64,000 bases of DNA from Candidatus Dormiibacter inghamiae (GCA_016464825.1 JAEKNQ010000025.1:19649-83648), one strand, 5' to 3'; counted from the first letter of the stretch, positions 8,471 to 17,565 are shown. Notes: generated from the letters alone by a model not told the origin. Program-made: numbers and translations.

Positions 8471-8929
8471 ATGAACCAGAAATCAAGCCTCGGACTCGGT
8501 CGAATCGGACTCGTGGCGGCTGCTTGTCTGACCCTGGCGGCATGTGGCGGTGGCGGTGGCGGCAGCGCTTCCCAACCGACTGACCACGCGCACATGTCGA
8601 TGTCGCCGACGGTCGCCCCGACGGTGGCCGCCAGCCCGAGCGCATCACAGGCGCCTGCCTCCGCGGCGGCGGTCGTGGAGGAGGTGAACGCTTCCAACAA
8701 GGGAGGCGATTTCAGGCCGGCCGGCTTGACCATCAAAGCCGGTGAGACTGTGGAGTGGGTCAACCACAGCGGCAACATCCACAACGTCACGTTTGACGAC
8801 AAATCGCTGGGCAACTCGTCGACCATGAGCGCGAACGAGACCTTCAGCAAGAAGTTCGACAAGCCTGGCAGCTACCACTACGTCTGCACCTTCCACCCCG
8901 GTATGGAGGGGACTGTGACCGTCAGCTGA
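8471..8929 (+). CDS. Lipoprotein cupredoxin (type 1 copper, plastocyanin-like)
   Basis: A 152-residue blue-copper electron carrier tethered outside the membrane. The signal peptide ends in a lipobox (LTLAAC, lipidated Cys25), followed by a Gly run and a low-complexity Ser/Pro/Ala/Thr linker to about residue 66. The cupredoxin fold follows, with all four type 1 ligands: His104 (GNIHNV), Cys139, His142 and Met145 (YVCTFHPGM). AGGAGAACAGCC precedes the ATG by about 8 bases. It lies 24 bases after the sortase gene on the same strand, so it probably belongs to the ferritin-sortase transcript. Partner unknown; an electron acceptor or donor for the ferritin-like proteins is a guess from context. Confidence 0.92.
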   Translation: MNQKSSLGLGRIGLVAAACLTLAACGGGGGGSASQPTDHAHMSMSPTVAPTVAASPSASQAPASAAAVVEEVNASNKGGDFRPAGLTIKAGETVEWVNHSGNIHNVTFDDKSLGNSSTMSANETFSKKFDKPGSYHYVCTFHPGMEGTVTVS

Positions 8930-8980
8930 TCAGCAGCCGCGGGGCAGCGAGCCAGAGGGAATCGCACTGCGCCACCACGC

Positions 8981-9823
8981 TCAGGCGTCGAGATCCCAGA
9001 GCAGGCGGTAGTAAGCGGTTCGGCTGGGATCGGGCGCGATGCCGTAGGCGTCGAGCAGGGCTCCTTCCCAGCCAGGGCCGTAGTTCCAGCCTGCCGACCA
9101 GGTGGCGATGGCGAGGTCGGCCCAGCGATCACCCACCCCGAGTAAGCCCAGATCCACATGTCCAGTCACCGCCCCCTCGGCATCGAGCAGCGTGTTGGGG
9201 GCGCAGGCGTCACCGTGGCAGACCACCAGCTCGTCGACGGGCGGCGGGACAGCCACCAGTCGCAGGGCTTCGGCGATGCTCAGGTGGCGGTGGCTGGAGT
9301 GCCAGAGTTCAACGTTCACCTGCCCCGCAGAGGCGCGCCGGCGGGCGTCGGCCACCCTGTCGGCCGCCGCCCAGGTGAACGGGCACTCCGCCACCGGCAG
9401 GAAATCGTGCAGCCGGCGGAGCCCCTGTCCCAGGCTCCTCACGGCTGTGGCCGGAGCAGCTTGCCAGCGTGGGCTGACAGAGTTCTCCCCCGGCAGAGCT
9501 GCAGTGACGAGCCAAGCGCCTGTCTGGTCGCCGCCCACAGCGAGCAGCCGAGGCACGCTGGCGTGCCGAACCGCCCAGCGAAGCCGGACCGCCTCCGTCG
9601 CCAGATCCAGCGGGGAACCCACCGGGGCCCACTTCACAAACCGTCGTTGGACGCCGCTGCCCACTTCGAACGTCAGGCCGCCGGCCTCGTTCTGCCAGAC
9701 CGGCCGCACAGGCTCCTCCCCAGCCAGCCGAAGCACGGCCGCCGGTACGGCTTCCCCTGCCTGCGGACCCTCGGACAGCCTCAGATCCTGAGCCTGAAAG
9801 TCGACACGGTGGACTTCGCACAT
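8981..9823 (-). CDS. Aminoglycoside phosphotransferase-family kinase
   Basis: A 280-residue protein of the APH/choline kinase fold. Visible elements: Lys64 in RRFVKWAP for ATP, the Brenner catalytic loop VCHGDACAPNTLLD with Asp205 and Asn210, and the metal-binding HVDLGLLGVGDRWADLA (Asp224). The order and spacing match APH(3')-type enzymes, but environmental relatives often phosphorylate other small molecules, so resistance is not claimed. It stands alone: convergent with the cupredoxin gene, and separated from the next leftward gene by the palindromic element at 9836-10013, which lies directly upstream of its start. Confidence 0.82.
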   Translation of the reverse strand: MCEVHRVDFQAQDLRLSEGPQAGEAVPAAVLRLAGEEPVRPVWQNEAGGLTFEVGSGVQRRFVKWAPVGSPLDLATEAVRLRWAVRHASVPRLLAVGGDQTGAWLVTAALPGENSVSPRWQAAPATAVRSLGQGLRRLHDFLPVAECPFTWAAADRVADARRRASAGQVNVELWHSSHRHLSIAEALRLVAVPPPVDELVVCHGDACAPNTLLDAEGAVTGHVDLGLLGVGDRWADLAIATWSAGWNYGPGWEGALLDAYGIAPDPSRTAYYRLLWDLDA

Positions 9824-9835
9824 CCAGACACGAAC

Positions 9836-10013
9836 CTAGAGGTGCGGCCGGGAACCCGGCCGAGAGATTGGGTGGCAAGGTGGGTCAGATCCAAGGGGCC
9901 GACGAGCACCGCAGTGAGCGGAATACGCGCAGCGAGGAGCGCAGGAGGCGACGCCGGAGATGGCCCGCATGGGCGCCCAAGATCCGTATGGGCTTTTCGG
10001 CCGCAACCTCTAG
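9836..10013. repeat. Long copy of a palindromic repeat element (178 bp), related to 50838-50909
   Basis: The ends are inverted: CTAGAGGTGCGGCCG at 9836-9850 against CGGCCGCAACCTCTAG at 9998-10013, with one bulged base. Just inside the left end is GAGAGATTGGG and just inside the right end is GCGCCCAAGATCCG followed by GGGCTTTT. These same blocks make up the copy at 50838-50909. The difference is about 98 extra bases here (about 9873-9970) inserted exactly at the apex of the internal TTGGGCGCCCAA palindrome. The insert has its own closing stem (GGGCC near 9895 with GGCCC near 9962). No reading frame is evident. It fills the 232-base gap between the kinase gene and the NUDIX gene. Confidence 0.72.
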
Positions 10014-10055
10014 CAGTTGCCGGCTGCCGCGGGATGGGTAGGTGCCCGCCAGTCG

Positions 10056-10628
10056 TCAGAGCAGCCCGAGGATCCGGCCGGCCCGGCAGAGGGCGGCGAT
10101 GCTCGTGGCGTGCTCGATCGTTCCATCGAAGGCGGCCGCCAGGGCCTGCCGGAGCGGCAGCCTGCGGACGATCATGTCGGCCTCGGCCACCTCCGGACGG
10201 CGGCCGACTGAGGTCAGGTTCTGGGCCAGGAACAGATGCTGCACCCCGGTGAGCGCCGCTGAGCCCCGCGTGCGACCCAGCGAGAGCCAGCCCTCAGCGG
10301 TGAGCCCGGCCTCCTCCGCCAGCTCCCGCCGCGCGGCCGGCAGGGGCTCCTCCCCAGGCTCCAGCGTTCCCGCCGGTACCTCCCAAGAAACGCGGTTCCA
10401 GGGATGCCGCCACTGGCGCACCAGCACTGTGTCGCCCGATTCGAACACTGGCACCATCCAGACCGCGCTCGGCGTCTCGATGACGCGATGGCTTGTCTCC
10501 CGTCCCTCCGGCCAGCGCAAAGTGTCCATCCGCAGTCCAACGTCGCCGGCGCGGGCTACCTCGCGCGAGGCGACCACCTGGAACGGCCGCTCGAACGCGG
10601 GCTCAAGGACCCAGTCCCGTCCGCTCAC
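10056..10628 (-). CDS. NUDIX hydrolase, ADP-ribose pyrophosphatase-like
   Basis: A 190-residue hydrolase of nucleoside diphosphates linked to another moiety. The NUDIX box GTLEPGEEPLPAARRELAEEAGL fits Gx5Ex7REUxEExGU in full, with the catalytic Glu residues present. The upstream segment VLVRQWRHPWNRVSWEVPAGTLE resembles the ADP-ribose pyrophosphatase (NudF-like) subgroup. Its GTG start overlaps the accC stop (GTGA), making it the last gene of the leftward carboxylase/purine block. The substrate cannot be fixed from the sequence. Confidence 0.88.
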   Translation of the reverse strand: MSGRDWVLEPAFERPFQVVASREVARAGDVGLRMDTLRWPEGRETSHRVIETPSAVWMVPVFESGDTVLVRQWRHPWNRVSWEVPAGTLEPGEEPLPAARRELAEEAGLTAEGWLSLGRTRGSAALTGVQHLFLAQNLTSVGRRPEVAEADMIVRRLPLRQALAAAFDGTIEHATSIAALCRAGRILGLL

Positions 10629-12094
10629 GCGCCCTGGGTACTGGCTGTCAGCGCCGCTACCGCCGCAGCTGCGGCGGCGATGTGGCGGGGATCGGCTCCG
10701 TAGTCGAAGGGGGAAACCTCGCCCAGGTGCTCCTTGGCGCGGATGAGCAGGTCGGGATGGTCGTCGATGAACCGAGTGGAAAGCTTGCCCGCCAGGAAGT
10801 CCGGGCTCTCCAGGATCGCCTGGTGATAGGGGATGGTGGTGGCCGGCCCGACCAGCACGAACTCGCGCAGCGCTCGCTTGCCGCGAGCAATGGCCTCGGC
10901 CCGGTCGGCGCCGTGGACTATCAGCTTGGCAACGAGCGAGTCGTAGTTGGGCGGCACTTCCGAGCCAGGACCGAAACCCGAATCCACCCGCACGCCGGGA
11001 CCGGCCGGCTGGACCCAGCGGGTGATCCGCTTGGGGTTGGGCATGAACTTGCGGACAGGGTCCTCAGCGTTGATGCGCATCTCAATCGCATGGCCGGTCC
11101 AGCTGACATCGGACTGCGTGAACGAGAGCGCCTGCCCCGCCGCCACCCGCAGCTGCTCCTTGACCAGGTCGATTCCTGTCACCTCTTCGGTGATCGGGTG
11201 CTCCACCTGTAGCCTGGCGTTGACCTCCAGGAAGTAGAACTGGCCTTCGCTGAAGATGAACTCCACGGTGCCGGCGTTGATGTAACCCGCTGCGCGCACC
11301 GCCCGGACGGCCGCCTGGCCCATCTCCGCCCGCTTCTCGGCAGTCAGGGCAGGGGAAGGCGTCTCCTCCATGATCTTCTGGTGCCGGCGCTGGATCGAGC
11401 ACTCCCGCTCGCCCAGGTGAACCACATTGCCCTTGTCGTCAGCGATGATCTGGAACTCGATGTGGCGTGGGTTGTGGACGTACTTCTCAACGTAGACTGT
11501 CGGGTCCCCGAAGGCTGCGCCGGCAGCGTTCTTGCAGCTCTCGATGGCGGCGATCAGGTCGGCATCCCGCTCCACCACCTTCATGCCGATGCCGCCCCCG
11601 CCGCCGGAAGGCTTGACTATCACCGGGAAGCCGATGTCGCGGGCGGTCTGGGCCGCCAGCTTGACGTCCTCGATCGCTTCGCTGCCTGGCGTCACCGGCA
11701 CGCCGTTCTCGCCGGCCAGGCGCTTGGCCTCCAGCTTGGAGCCCATCGCCCGCATGGCGTCCGCGGGGGGACCGACGTACGCGATGCCGGCGGCGGCGCA
11801 GGCTTCCGGAAACTCCGGCCGCTCGGAGAGAAAGCCGTAGCCGGGGTGGATCGCCTCCGCGCCGACGTCGGCGGCCAGCTTGACTATCTTCTCCAACTGC
11901 AGGTAGGACTCCGTCGGCGGCGCTGCGCCGATGTGATGAGACTCGTCAGCATAGCGGCGATGAATGGCGTTCGCGTCAGCGTCCGAAAAGATGGCAGCTG
12001 TCTCAATCCCCAGCTCGCGGCAGGCGCGCATCACGCGGACGGCTATCTCCCCGCGGTTGGCGACCAAGACCTTGTTGAACGGCTTCCGCTTCAT
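10625..12094 (-). CDS. accC: Biotin carboxylase subunit (acetyl-CoA or pyruvate carboxylase type)
   Basis: A 489-residue ATP-grasp enzyme that carboxylates biotin on a carrier protein using ATP and bicarbonate. It begins MKRKPFNKVLVANRGEIAVR. It carries the ATP-binding glycine loop KPSGGGGGIGMKVV, the HIEFQIIADDKGN segment, and ECSIQRRHQKIMEE and EVNARLQVEHPITE, the catalytic core of the family. The start is 2 bases after the carboxyltransferase/BCCP stop, so the pair forms a two-subunit biotin enzyme. Because its partner is a PycB-type carboxyltransferase, it more likely serves as PycA of a pyruvate carboxylase than in acetyl-CoA carboxylation; accC is used as the conventional name. Confidence 0.93.
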   Translation of the reverse strand: MKRKPFNKVLVANRGEIAVRVMRACRELGIETAAIFSDADANAIHRRYADESHHIGAAPPTESYLQLEKIVKLAADVGAEAIHPGYGFLSERPEFPEACAAAGIAYVGPPADAMRAMGSKLEAKRLAGENGVPVTPGSEAIEDVKLAAQTARDIGFPVIVKPSGGGGGIGMKVVERDADLIAAIESCKNAAGAAFGDPTVYVEKYVHNPRHIEFQIIADDKGNVVHLGERECSIQRRHQKIMEETPSPALTAEKRAEMGQAAVRAVRAAGYINAGTVEFIFSEGQFYFLEVNARLQVEHPITEEVTGIDLVKEQLRVAAGQALSFTQSDVSWTGHAIEMRINAEDPVRKFMPNPKRITRWVQPAGPGVRVDSGFGPGSEVPPNYDSLVAKLIVHGADRAEAIARGKRALREFVLVGPATTIPYHQAILESPDFLAGKLSTRFIDDHPDLLIRAKEHLGEVSPFDYGADPRHIAAAAAAVAALTASTQGA

Positions 12095-12096
12095 GG

Positions 12097-13944
12097 CTAG
12101 CCGATGGCTACAAGTGGTTGGTTGGGCGTCACCACCTGGCCCTCACTGACGTAGATGTCCGTCACCCTGCCCGGCTTGCTGGCGACTATGTCGTTCTGCA
12201 TCTTCATGGCCTCCAGCACAGCCACCACCTCGCCGATTTTCACTTCGTCGCCCTGCTTCACCGGCAGCTTGACGATCAGCCCCTGCATGGGCGCGGCGAT
12301 GGCGTCCTTGGCCGGCGCCGTGGGCGGCGCCACCGGCGCGGAGCCCCCGCTGGGACCGGCGGCTGAGCCGCCCGCGGGCAGAACTGCCAGGCCGGCTCCC
12401 GTAACGCGAACCTTGAAATTCTCGCCGTCCACCTCGACGTCGAACTCGGCAGTCTGGGCTTGCGCCGCTGCCTGGGTCGCGGGCGCTTCTGCGGCGGCCT
12501 CTTCTCTGGCCCCCTGAGCCGCAGCCTCGGCTTGGTCGCCCTCGGCGGCGACCGCCTCCGCTTCCTCGCCGCTCTTTTGTTCGGACGGCTTCTCCTTCGG
12601 CTTGGCCGCGAGCTCGAGGGCCAGCTGAGGAAACAGCAGATAGGTCAGGACGTGATCATCCCCGCCCGGCAGCTTGCGTTTCTTGAGCTGGCTGCGAGCG
12701 GACTCGACCTGCGGTTCCAGAAGATCCGCCGGGCGGACGGTGATGGGTTCCTCGCGGCCCAATACCAGGCGCCTGATCTCGGCCTCCGCCGGCCTCGGCG
12801 GCCGGCCGTAGAGACCCTGCAGGTAATCCTTCAGTTCCTGCGTGACAGTCGCGTAGCGCTCCCCGCCAAGGATGTTGTAGACGGCCTGGGAGGCGATCAG
12901 CTGCCGGATGGGCGCCACGAGAGGCGGATAACCGAGCTCCTCGCGGACGCGGGGCACCTCAGCCATCACCTCGTGGGTGCGCTCGAGGGCCGAGTGCTCA
13001 TCCAGCTGACGGTTGATGTCCTCCAGCATGAATCCGGGCATCTGGTAGCGGAGGATGTCAGCGTCAACTCTGTCCACCCAAGGTGAGAAGTCGCCGACGT
13101 GCTCCCTCTTGGCCTGCTCCAAGTCGAGTTTGACCTCGATCAGCTTCTCCAGGTCGAGCCCCGTGTCGTAGTCCCCGCCGGCCAGGGCCGCCACGACGCT
13201 TTCCGTAGCGGGCTGGCTGGCGCCCCAGGCCAGCGGCGAGAGCGCTGTGTCCACCACGGCGGCGCCTGCCTCGATGGCCGCCATGTAGGACATCGGCGCC
13301 ATGCCGCTGGAGCAGTGGGAGTGCACGACGACAGGCAGTCCCGTCATCTCCTTCAGCGCGGTGACTAGCTCCCAGGCCACCTGTGGAGTGAGCAGGCCGG
13401 AGGTGTCCTTGATCACCAGGTCCTGGACCTCGAACGCTGCCAAGCCCTTGGCCAGTGAGCACCAGAAGTCGTGATCGTGGACCGGGCTGATGGCGTAGCT
13501 CAGGGCGCCCTGGACGCGAGCTCCGGCCCTCCTCGCCGAGCGGATCGCAACCTCCATGTTCCGCAGATCGTTCAGAGGGTCGAAGACGCGGAAGACCTCA
13601 ACCCCCAGGTTGGCCGCCGTCTTGACGAAGAGCTCGACCGCGTCGTCGGCGTAGTTGCGATGACCCACGAGGTTCTGGCCCCGGATCAGAGCCTGGATGG
13701 GCGTATTGGGCGTTACCTTGGCCAGCTCGCGTAGGTAGTGCCAGGGATCGTCACCCAGCCGCAGAGACGTCTCGAAGGTGGCGCCCCCGAAAGCCTCCAG
13801 GGCGAAGAATCCTATGCCGTCGAGCTTCTTCGCCAGCGGCAGGATCTCCCGCGGCCGCAATCGGCCACCCAGGAGCGACTGGTTGGCGTCCCGAAAGGTA
13901 GTGTCGGTCAGCCGCAGGCGGGGCTTCGGCACCAGGCCAGGCAT
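12097..13944 (-). CDS. pycB: Pyruvate carboxylase B-type subunit: carboxyltransferase fused to biotin carrier
   Basis: A 615-residue subunit with an HMGL-like carboxyltransferase TIM barrel (LRLTDTTFRDANQSLLGG, VEVFRVFDPLNDLRNM, DLVIKDTSGLLTPQVA, HSHCSSGMAP). An Ala/Glu/Gln-rich hinge spans roughly 475-545, and the C-terminal biotinyl domain has EAMKMQN with Lys581 as attachment site. With the next gene (biotin carboxylase) it should convert pyruvate to oxaloacetate; oxaloacetate decarboxylase alpha or methylmalonyl-CoA transcarboxylase 5S are related alternatives. The start is ATG at 13944 (MPGLVPKPRLRLTDTT), 5 bases after the purE stop. The longer open frame to 14181 is an out-of-frame reading of purE. 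Confidence 0.9.
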   Translation of the reverse strand: MPGLVPKPRLRLTDTTFRDANQSLLGGRLRPREILPLAKKLDGIGFFALEAFGGATFETSLRLGDDPWHYLRELAKVTPNTPIQALIRGQNLVGHRNYADDAVELFVKTAANLGVEVFRVFDPLNDLRNMEVAIRSARRAGARVQGALSYAISPVHDHDFWCSLAKGLAAFEVQDLVIKDTSGLLTPQVAWELVTALKEMTGLPVVVHSHCSSGMAPMSYMAAIEAGAAVVDTALSPLAWGASQPATESVVAALAGGDYDTGLDLEKLIEVKLDLEQAKREHVGDFSPWVDRVDADILRYQMPGFMLEDINRQLDEHSALERTHEVMAEVPRVREELGYPPLVAPIRQLIASQAVYNILGGERYATVTQELKDYLQGLYGRPPRPAEAEIRRLVLGREEPITVRPADLLEPQVESARSQLKKRKLPGGDDHVLTYLLFPQLALELAAKPKEKPSEQKSGEEAEAVAAEGDQAEAAAQGAREEAAAEAPATQAAAQAQTAEFDVEVDGENFKVRVTGAGLAVLPAGGSAAGPSGGSAPVAPPTAPAKDAIAAPMQGLIVKLPVKQGDEVKIGEVVAVLEAMKMQNDIVASKPGRVTDIYVSEGQVVTPNQPLVAIG

Positions 13945-13949
13945 CTGAG

Positions 13950-14399
13950 TCAGCGGCCGGCGAGCGCCTGCCGCTGACTCAGGTGGCTGGCCGCCACCTG
14001 CTCGTCCCGCACACCGAGAATCCGCGCGGCGAACCAGGCGGCGTTCTTGGCGCCGGCGCGGCCGATGGCCATCGTCGCGACAGGGATTCCGGCAGGCATC
14101 TGGACTATCGAGTAGAGCGAATCGACCCCACCCAGGTGCTCGGTGGGCACCGGCACGCCGATCACCGGGAGGTCGGTCCAAGCCGCTACCACGCCCGGCA
14201 GGTGCGCGGCGCCACCGGCGGCCGCGATCACCACCTCGAGCCCGCGCTCACGCGCGCTTGCCGCCCAGTCCTTGACCCCTGCCGGGTCGCGGTGGGCCGA
14301 GCAGATCTTGAGCTCGGCTTCGATTCCAAAAGCCTCCAACTGCTTCAGGCAGTCCTCCATCAGCGGAAGATCTGATTTCGAGCCGAGAATGACGCCCAC
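13950..14399 (-). CDS. purE: N5-carboxyaminoimidazole ribonucleotide mutase
   Basis: PurE moves the carboxyl group of N5-CAIR to make CAIR in purine synthesis. The 149-residue protein begins [16 protein letters not shown] and shows the family blocks SAHRDP (catalytic His), [36 protein letters not shown] and [16 protein letters not shown]. The start is taken as GTG at 14399; the best ribosome-binding sequence GGAGGGG lies unusually far upstream, about 20 bases. The partner PurK is not in the window. It is followed closely by pycB. Confidence 0.95.
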   Translation of the reverse strand: MGVILGSKSDLPLMEDCLKQLEAFGIEAELKICSAHRDPAGVKDWAASARERGLEVVIAAAGGAAHLPGVVAAWTDLPVIGVPVPTEHLGGVDSLYSIVQMPAGIPVATMAIGRAGAKNAAWFAARILGVRDEQVAASHLSQRQALAGR

Positions 14400-14452
14400 G
14401 CGTGCGATTTTGCTGACCCCCTCCGGTGAGATTCAGTGCCCTACCTCAGACA

Positions 14453-15715
14453 CTAGGTTGCTTCGGCCGCTATATCGTGGCGGTAGAAAGCCTCCTGAAA
14501 GCGTACTCGGGCGGCCGCCGCGGCCGCCCTGTCCCGCGCGTCGCGCACTGTCCGGCCCCGGCCCACCACCGTCAGAACGCGGCCCCCGGCTGTGATCAGC
14601 TTCTGGCCCGCCAGCCTCGTGCCAGCGTGGAAGACGAGGACTTCGCCCGGCAGCTCGTCCAGGCCCGAGATCTCATGGCCCGTCAGGTAGCTGTCTGGGT
14701 AACCGCCGGAGGCAATCACCACCCCCACAGCCGCGTCCGGCGACCAGCGCAGGGCGGGCGCCGAACTCAAATCGCCTCTGGCGCAGGCCAGCATGACCTC
14801 GACCAGGTCGGACTCCAGCCGGGGCAGCAACACCTGCGCCTCCGGGTCCCCGAATCGCGCGTTGAATTCGATCACCTGGGCGCCGCTAGCGGTCAGCATG
14901 AGCCCCGCGTAGAGCACGCCCCGGTACTGGCTGCCCCGCTCCCGCAGGGCGTCGATCGCCGGCTGAAGGACAGCCTTGTGAACCTGTTCGACGAGGCTGT
15001 CGTTCACCCCGGCGGGTGGCGAGTAGGCGCCCATGCCACCGGTGTTCAGGCCGCGATCGCCAGCCAGGGCCCGTTTGTAGTCGCGCGCAGGTTCCAATGG
15101 CAGGACCCGTCTCCCGTCGCTGAAGCCGAACACCGAGAGTTCCTGCCCGAACAGCCTTTCTTCGATGACGACTGTGCTACCGGCCGCACCGAGCGCGTTC
15201 TGTTCGAGCAGTGCCTCGATGGCTGCATCGGACTCGGCAATGGAGCCGCAAACGAATACACCCTTGCCGAGCGCCAGGCCATCCGCCTTGACCGCCACCT
15301 GACCGCCGCGTTCGGCGGCAAACGCGCGCGCCGGCTCGGCGTCGCTGAACGCGCGATGGGCGGCTGTGGGGATGCCGGCTTCCCGCATCAGCGCTTTGGC
15401 GAACGCCTTGCTGCTCTCGATCCGACCGGCCGCGCGGTCCGGCCCGAACACCGGCACTCCCTCCGCCCGCAGCACATCGCCCACGCCGGCGTCGACGGCA
15501 GACTCGGGACCGAGCACAGCGAGATCAATCCTTTCCGCCTTCGCCAGCTCCAACAGCGCAGTCGAGTCGTCCGGCTTGACCGGGATGTTGCGAGCGAGAG
15601 CGGCGGTGCCGGCGTTGCCGGGCGCCACCAGCAGCTCGCCGCAGAGCGGCGACTGGCGGCACTTCCAGGCCAGCGCGTGCTCCCGAGCCCCAGCTCCAAC
15701 GATGAGGAGCCTCAC
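14453..15715 (-). CDS. purD: Phosphoribosylamine-glycine ligase (GAR synthetase)
   Basis: PurD joins glycine to phosphoribosylamine using ATP. It has 420 residues with the N-terminal MRLLIVGAGAREHALAWK, the LVVAPGNAGTAALA-like segment, ATP-grasp domain motifs (SSKAFAKALM, VKADGLALGKGVFVC), the signature RDYKRALAGDRGLNTGGMGAYSP (best seen near 15030-15100) and EFNARFGDPEAQ. The start is GTG at 15715 with GAGGG 4 bases upstream. It is separated from guaA by a terminator-like hairpin (15923-15940) and about 200 bases, so purD-purE-pycB-accC-NUDIX may have its own promoter. Confidence 0.95.
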   Translation of the reverse strand: MRLLIVGAGAREHALAWKCRQSPLCGELLVAPGNAGTAALARNIPVKPDDSTALLELAKAERIDLAVLGPESAVDAGVGDVLRAEGVPVFGPDRAAGRIESSKAFAKALMREAGIPTAAHRAFSDAEPARAFAAERGGQVAVKADGLALGKGVFVCGSIAESDAAIEALLEQNALGAAGSTVVIEERLFGQELSVFGFSDGRRVLPLEPARDYKRALAGDRGLNTGGMGAYSPPAGVNDSLVEQVHKAVLQPAIDALRERGSQYRGVLYAGLMLTASGAQVIEFNARFGDPEAQVLLPRLESDLVEVMLACARGDLSSAPALRWSPDAAVGVVIASGGYPDSYLTGHEISGLDELPGEVLVFHAGTRLAGQKLITAGGRVLTVVGRGRTVRDARDRAAAAAARVRFQEAFYRHDIAAEAT

Positions 15716-15807
15716 GATCCCTCAGCCGGGGCCGGGGCGGGGGTATCTCGCCAGTGGTCGCCGGTGCAGGCGGCGACGACCGCCCTCGTGCGGACAAACG
15801 GTCGATA

Positions 15808-15826
15808 GGCCGGGTTCATCCCGGCC
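15808..15826 (-). promoter_or_regulatory. Hairpin in the purD leader
   Basis: GGCCGGG and CCCGGCC form a perfect 7-base stem with a 5-base loop, about 95 bases upstream of the purD start. No U-tract follows it on the minus strand, so it is not a simple terminator. It could be part of a purD leader structure. Confidence 0.3.
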
Positions 15827-15916
15827 GGTACACGACGTCCAGTCCTCGAAAGACGGCGGATTCAGGGCGACCGAACTGCTTGGCACCTTCTAACGTCAAG
15901 CAGGACCTGGTGGGGT

Positions 15917-15940
15917 TAGAAAGGGGAGGCCCGCCTCCCC
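15917..15940 (-). terminator. Probable intrinsic terminator of guaA
   Basis: On the minus strand GGGGAGG and CCTCCCC form a perfect stem with a 4-base loop, followed by TTTCTAA. It lies 33 bases after the guaA stop. The box GCAAGGGGAGGC occurs twice in the 60 bases after guaA. Confidence 0.65.
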
Positions 15941-15972
15941 TTGCCCGTTCGAGGCCTGCCTCCCCTTGCTCG

Positions 15973-17565
15973 TCACTCCCACTCGATGGTGCCGGGCGGC
16001 TTGCTCGTGATGTCGAAAACAACGCGGTTGACGCCCGGCACCTCGTTGACTATCCGGTTCGAGATCCGAGCCAGCACCTCGTGCGGGAGCCGTGCCCAAT
16101 CGGCTGTCATGGCGTCCTCCGACGTGACCACGCGCACTGCCACGACGTTGGCGTACGTGCGATAGTCCCCCATCACGCCGACTGTCTGCAGCGGCGTCAG
16201 CACAGCAAACGACTGCCAGACCTTGCGGTAGAGCCCGTTGAGCTTGATCTCGTCCACGACCACCCAGTCAGCGTTGCGCAGGATTTGCAGGCGCTCGGCG
16301 GTGACCTCACCCAGGCAGCGGATGGCCAGGCCCGGCCCGGGGAACGGCTGCCTGTGCACCATGTCCTCCGGCAGTCCCAATTCCAAGCCCACACCCCGAA
16401 CCTCGTCCTTGAACAGGTAGCGGAGCGGCTCGATCAGGCGGAAGCGAAGGCCGGGCGGTAGGCCGCCCACGTTGTGATGCGTCTTAATTTTCACCGCGCT
16501 TTGACCGGTGTCGGGAGCCGTCGACTCAATCACGTCGGGGTAGAGGGTGCCCTGGCTCAAGAAGTCGATCTCGCCCAAACTCTTCGCCTCGGCCTCGAAG
16601 ACGTTGATGAACTCGCGCCCGACTATGCGACGCTTCTCCTCCGGATCGACCACGCCGGCGAGCGCACTGAGGAAGCGGTCGGTGGCGTCGACGAAGCGGA
16701 TGTTCATGTCCAGATGGCCGTGCAGGACGTCCAGCACTCGATCAGCTTCGCCATGGCGGAGCAGGCCGTTATTGACGAAGACACAGGTGAGCTGGTCTTC
16801 GATCGCCCTGTGCACTAACGTGGCCGCCACGGCGCTGTCCACCCCGCCCGAGAGTGCGAGGATGACGCGTCCGGTACCGACTGTGTTCCGGATCGACTGG
16901 GTGGCGTCGGCGATGAAGGAGCCGGCGGTCCAGGTGCCAGTGCAGCCGCAGACGTTGTAGAGGAAGTTGCGGATGATCTCCTTGCCGTGCGGCGTGTGAT
17001 GCACCTCGGGATGAAACTGGATGCCCACCGTGCCGGCGCCGTCGCTGAAGGCTGCAACAGGCGCGTTGCCGCTCGAGGCCACCGCGCGGAAGCCGGGCGG
17101 AAGCTCCAGCACATGATCGCCATGGCTCATCCAGACCGGCAGCTCCGCCGGCAGACCCGCGAAGAGCCGGTGGGGGCGGCTGACGCTAAGCAGGGCCAGT
17201 CCATACTCGCGCTTGCTGGCCGGCTCCACAGTGCCACCGCGATGGTGCGCAATCAGCTGCATCCCATAGCAGATGCCCAACACCGGGACCCCCGATTGAA
17301 GAGCTGCCGGATCGATCTGAGGCGCGTTCTCTGCGTAGACGCTGGCGGGGCCGCCGCTCAGGATCAGGCCTACCGGATTGCGCGCCGCCAGCTCCGACCA
17401 GGGCGTGGTGCCGGGAAGGAGCTCGCAGTAGACGTTGGCCTCGCGAACCCGGCGCGTGATGAGCTGCGAGTACTGCGAACCGAAGTCGAGGACGATGATC
17501 AGCTCACGCTGAGAATCCGCCGCGGCGGCCGGGGCCGGGGCGGCGGCCGGAGCCGCAGGCGTCAG
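15973..17565 (-). CDS. guaA: GMP synthase (glutamine-hydrolysing), with CTG start
   Basis: GuaA aminates XMP to GMP. The frame encodes a full enzyme: GATase domain [32 protein letters not shown], nucleophile Cys99 in [14 protein letters not shown], and the EFHPE-type [11 protein letters not shown]. The ATP-pyrophosphatase domain follows with [13 protein letters not shown], and the C-terminus is [13 protein letters not shown]. No ATG, GTG or TTG exists in frame before the GTG at 17283, which lies inside the GATase domain and would delete it. The best start is CTG at 17565: it overlaps the guaB3 stop as CTGA and has GGGGAG 6 bases upstream. This gives 530 residues with a 21-residue Ala/Pro-rich N-terminal extension. 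CTG at 17502-17500 (LIIVLD) is an alternative. Confidence 0.92.
   Translation of the reverse strand: MTPAAPAAAPAPAAAADSQRELIIVLDFGSQYSQLITRRVREANVYCELLPGTTPWSELAARNPVGLILSGGPASVYAENAPQIDPAALQSGVPVLGICYGMQLIAHHRGGTVEPASKREYGLALLSVSRPHRLFAGLPAELPVWMSHGDHVLELPPGFRAVASSGNAPVAAFSDGAGTVGIQFHPEVHHTPHGKEIIRNFLYNVCGCTGTWTAGSFIADATQSIRNTVGTGRVILALSGGVDSAVAATLVHRAIEDQLTCVFVNNGLLRHGEADRVLDVLHGHLDMNIRFVDATDRFLSALAGVVDPEEKRRIVGREFINVFEAEAKSLGEIDFLSQGTLYPDVIESTAPDTGQSAVKIKTHHNVGGLPPGLRFRLIEPLRYLFKDEVRGVGLELGLPEDMVHRQPFPGPGLAIRCLGEVTAERLQILRNADWVVVDEIKLNGLYRKVWQSFAVLTPLQTVGVMGDYRTYANVVAVRVVTSEDAMTADWARLPHEVLARISNRIVNEVPGVNRVVFDITSKPPGTIEWE

Noticed and set aside
8981..9823. Confirmed aminoglycoside resistance gene
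   Set aside because: Fold and catalytic residues are clear but substrate cannot be judged; environmental homologues often act on other compounds.
9158..10252. 364-codon plus-strand frame across the kinase gene and the palindromic element
   Set aside because: Antisense to two confident genes and rich in Arg/Pro/Ser/Gly without any motif.
13945..14181. N-terminal extension of the pycB frame
   Set aside because: This stretch is purE read in another frame; conserved PycB begins at 13944.
14426..15808. Long plus-strand open frame (460 codons) opposite purD
   Set aside because: Antisense shadow of a clear purD; composition low in hydrophobic pattern and no motif. High-GC coding DNA leaves such frames open.
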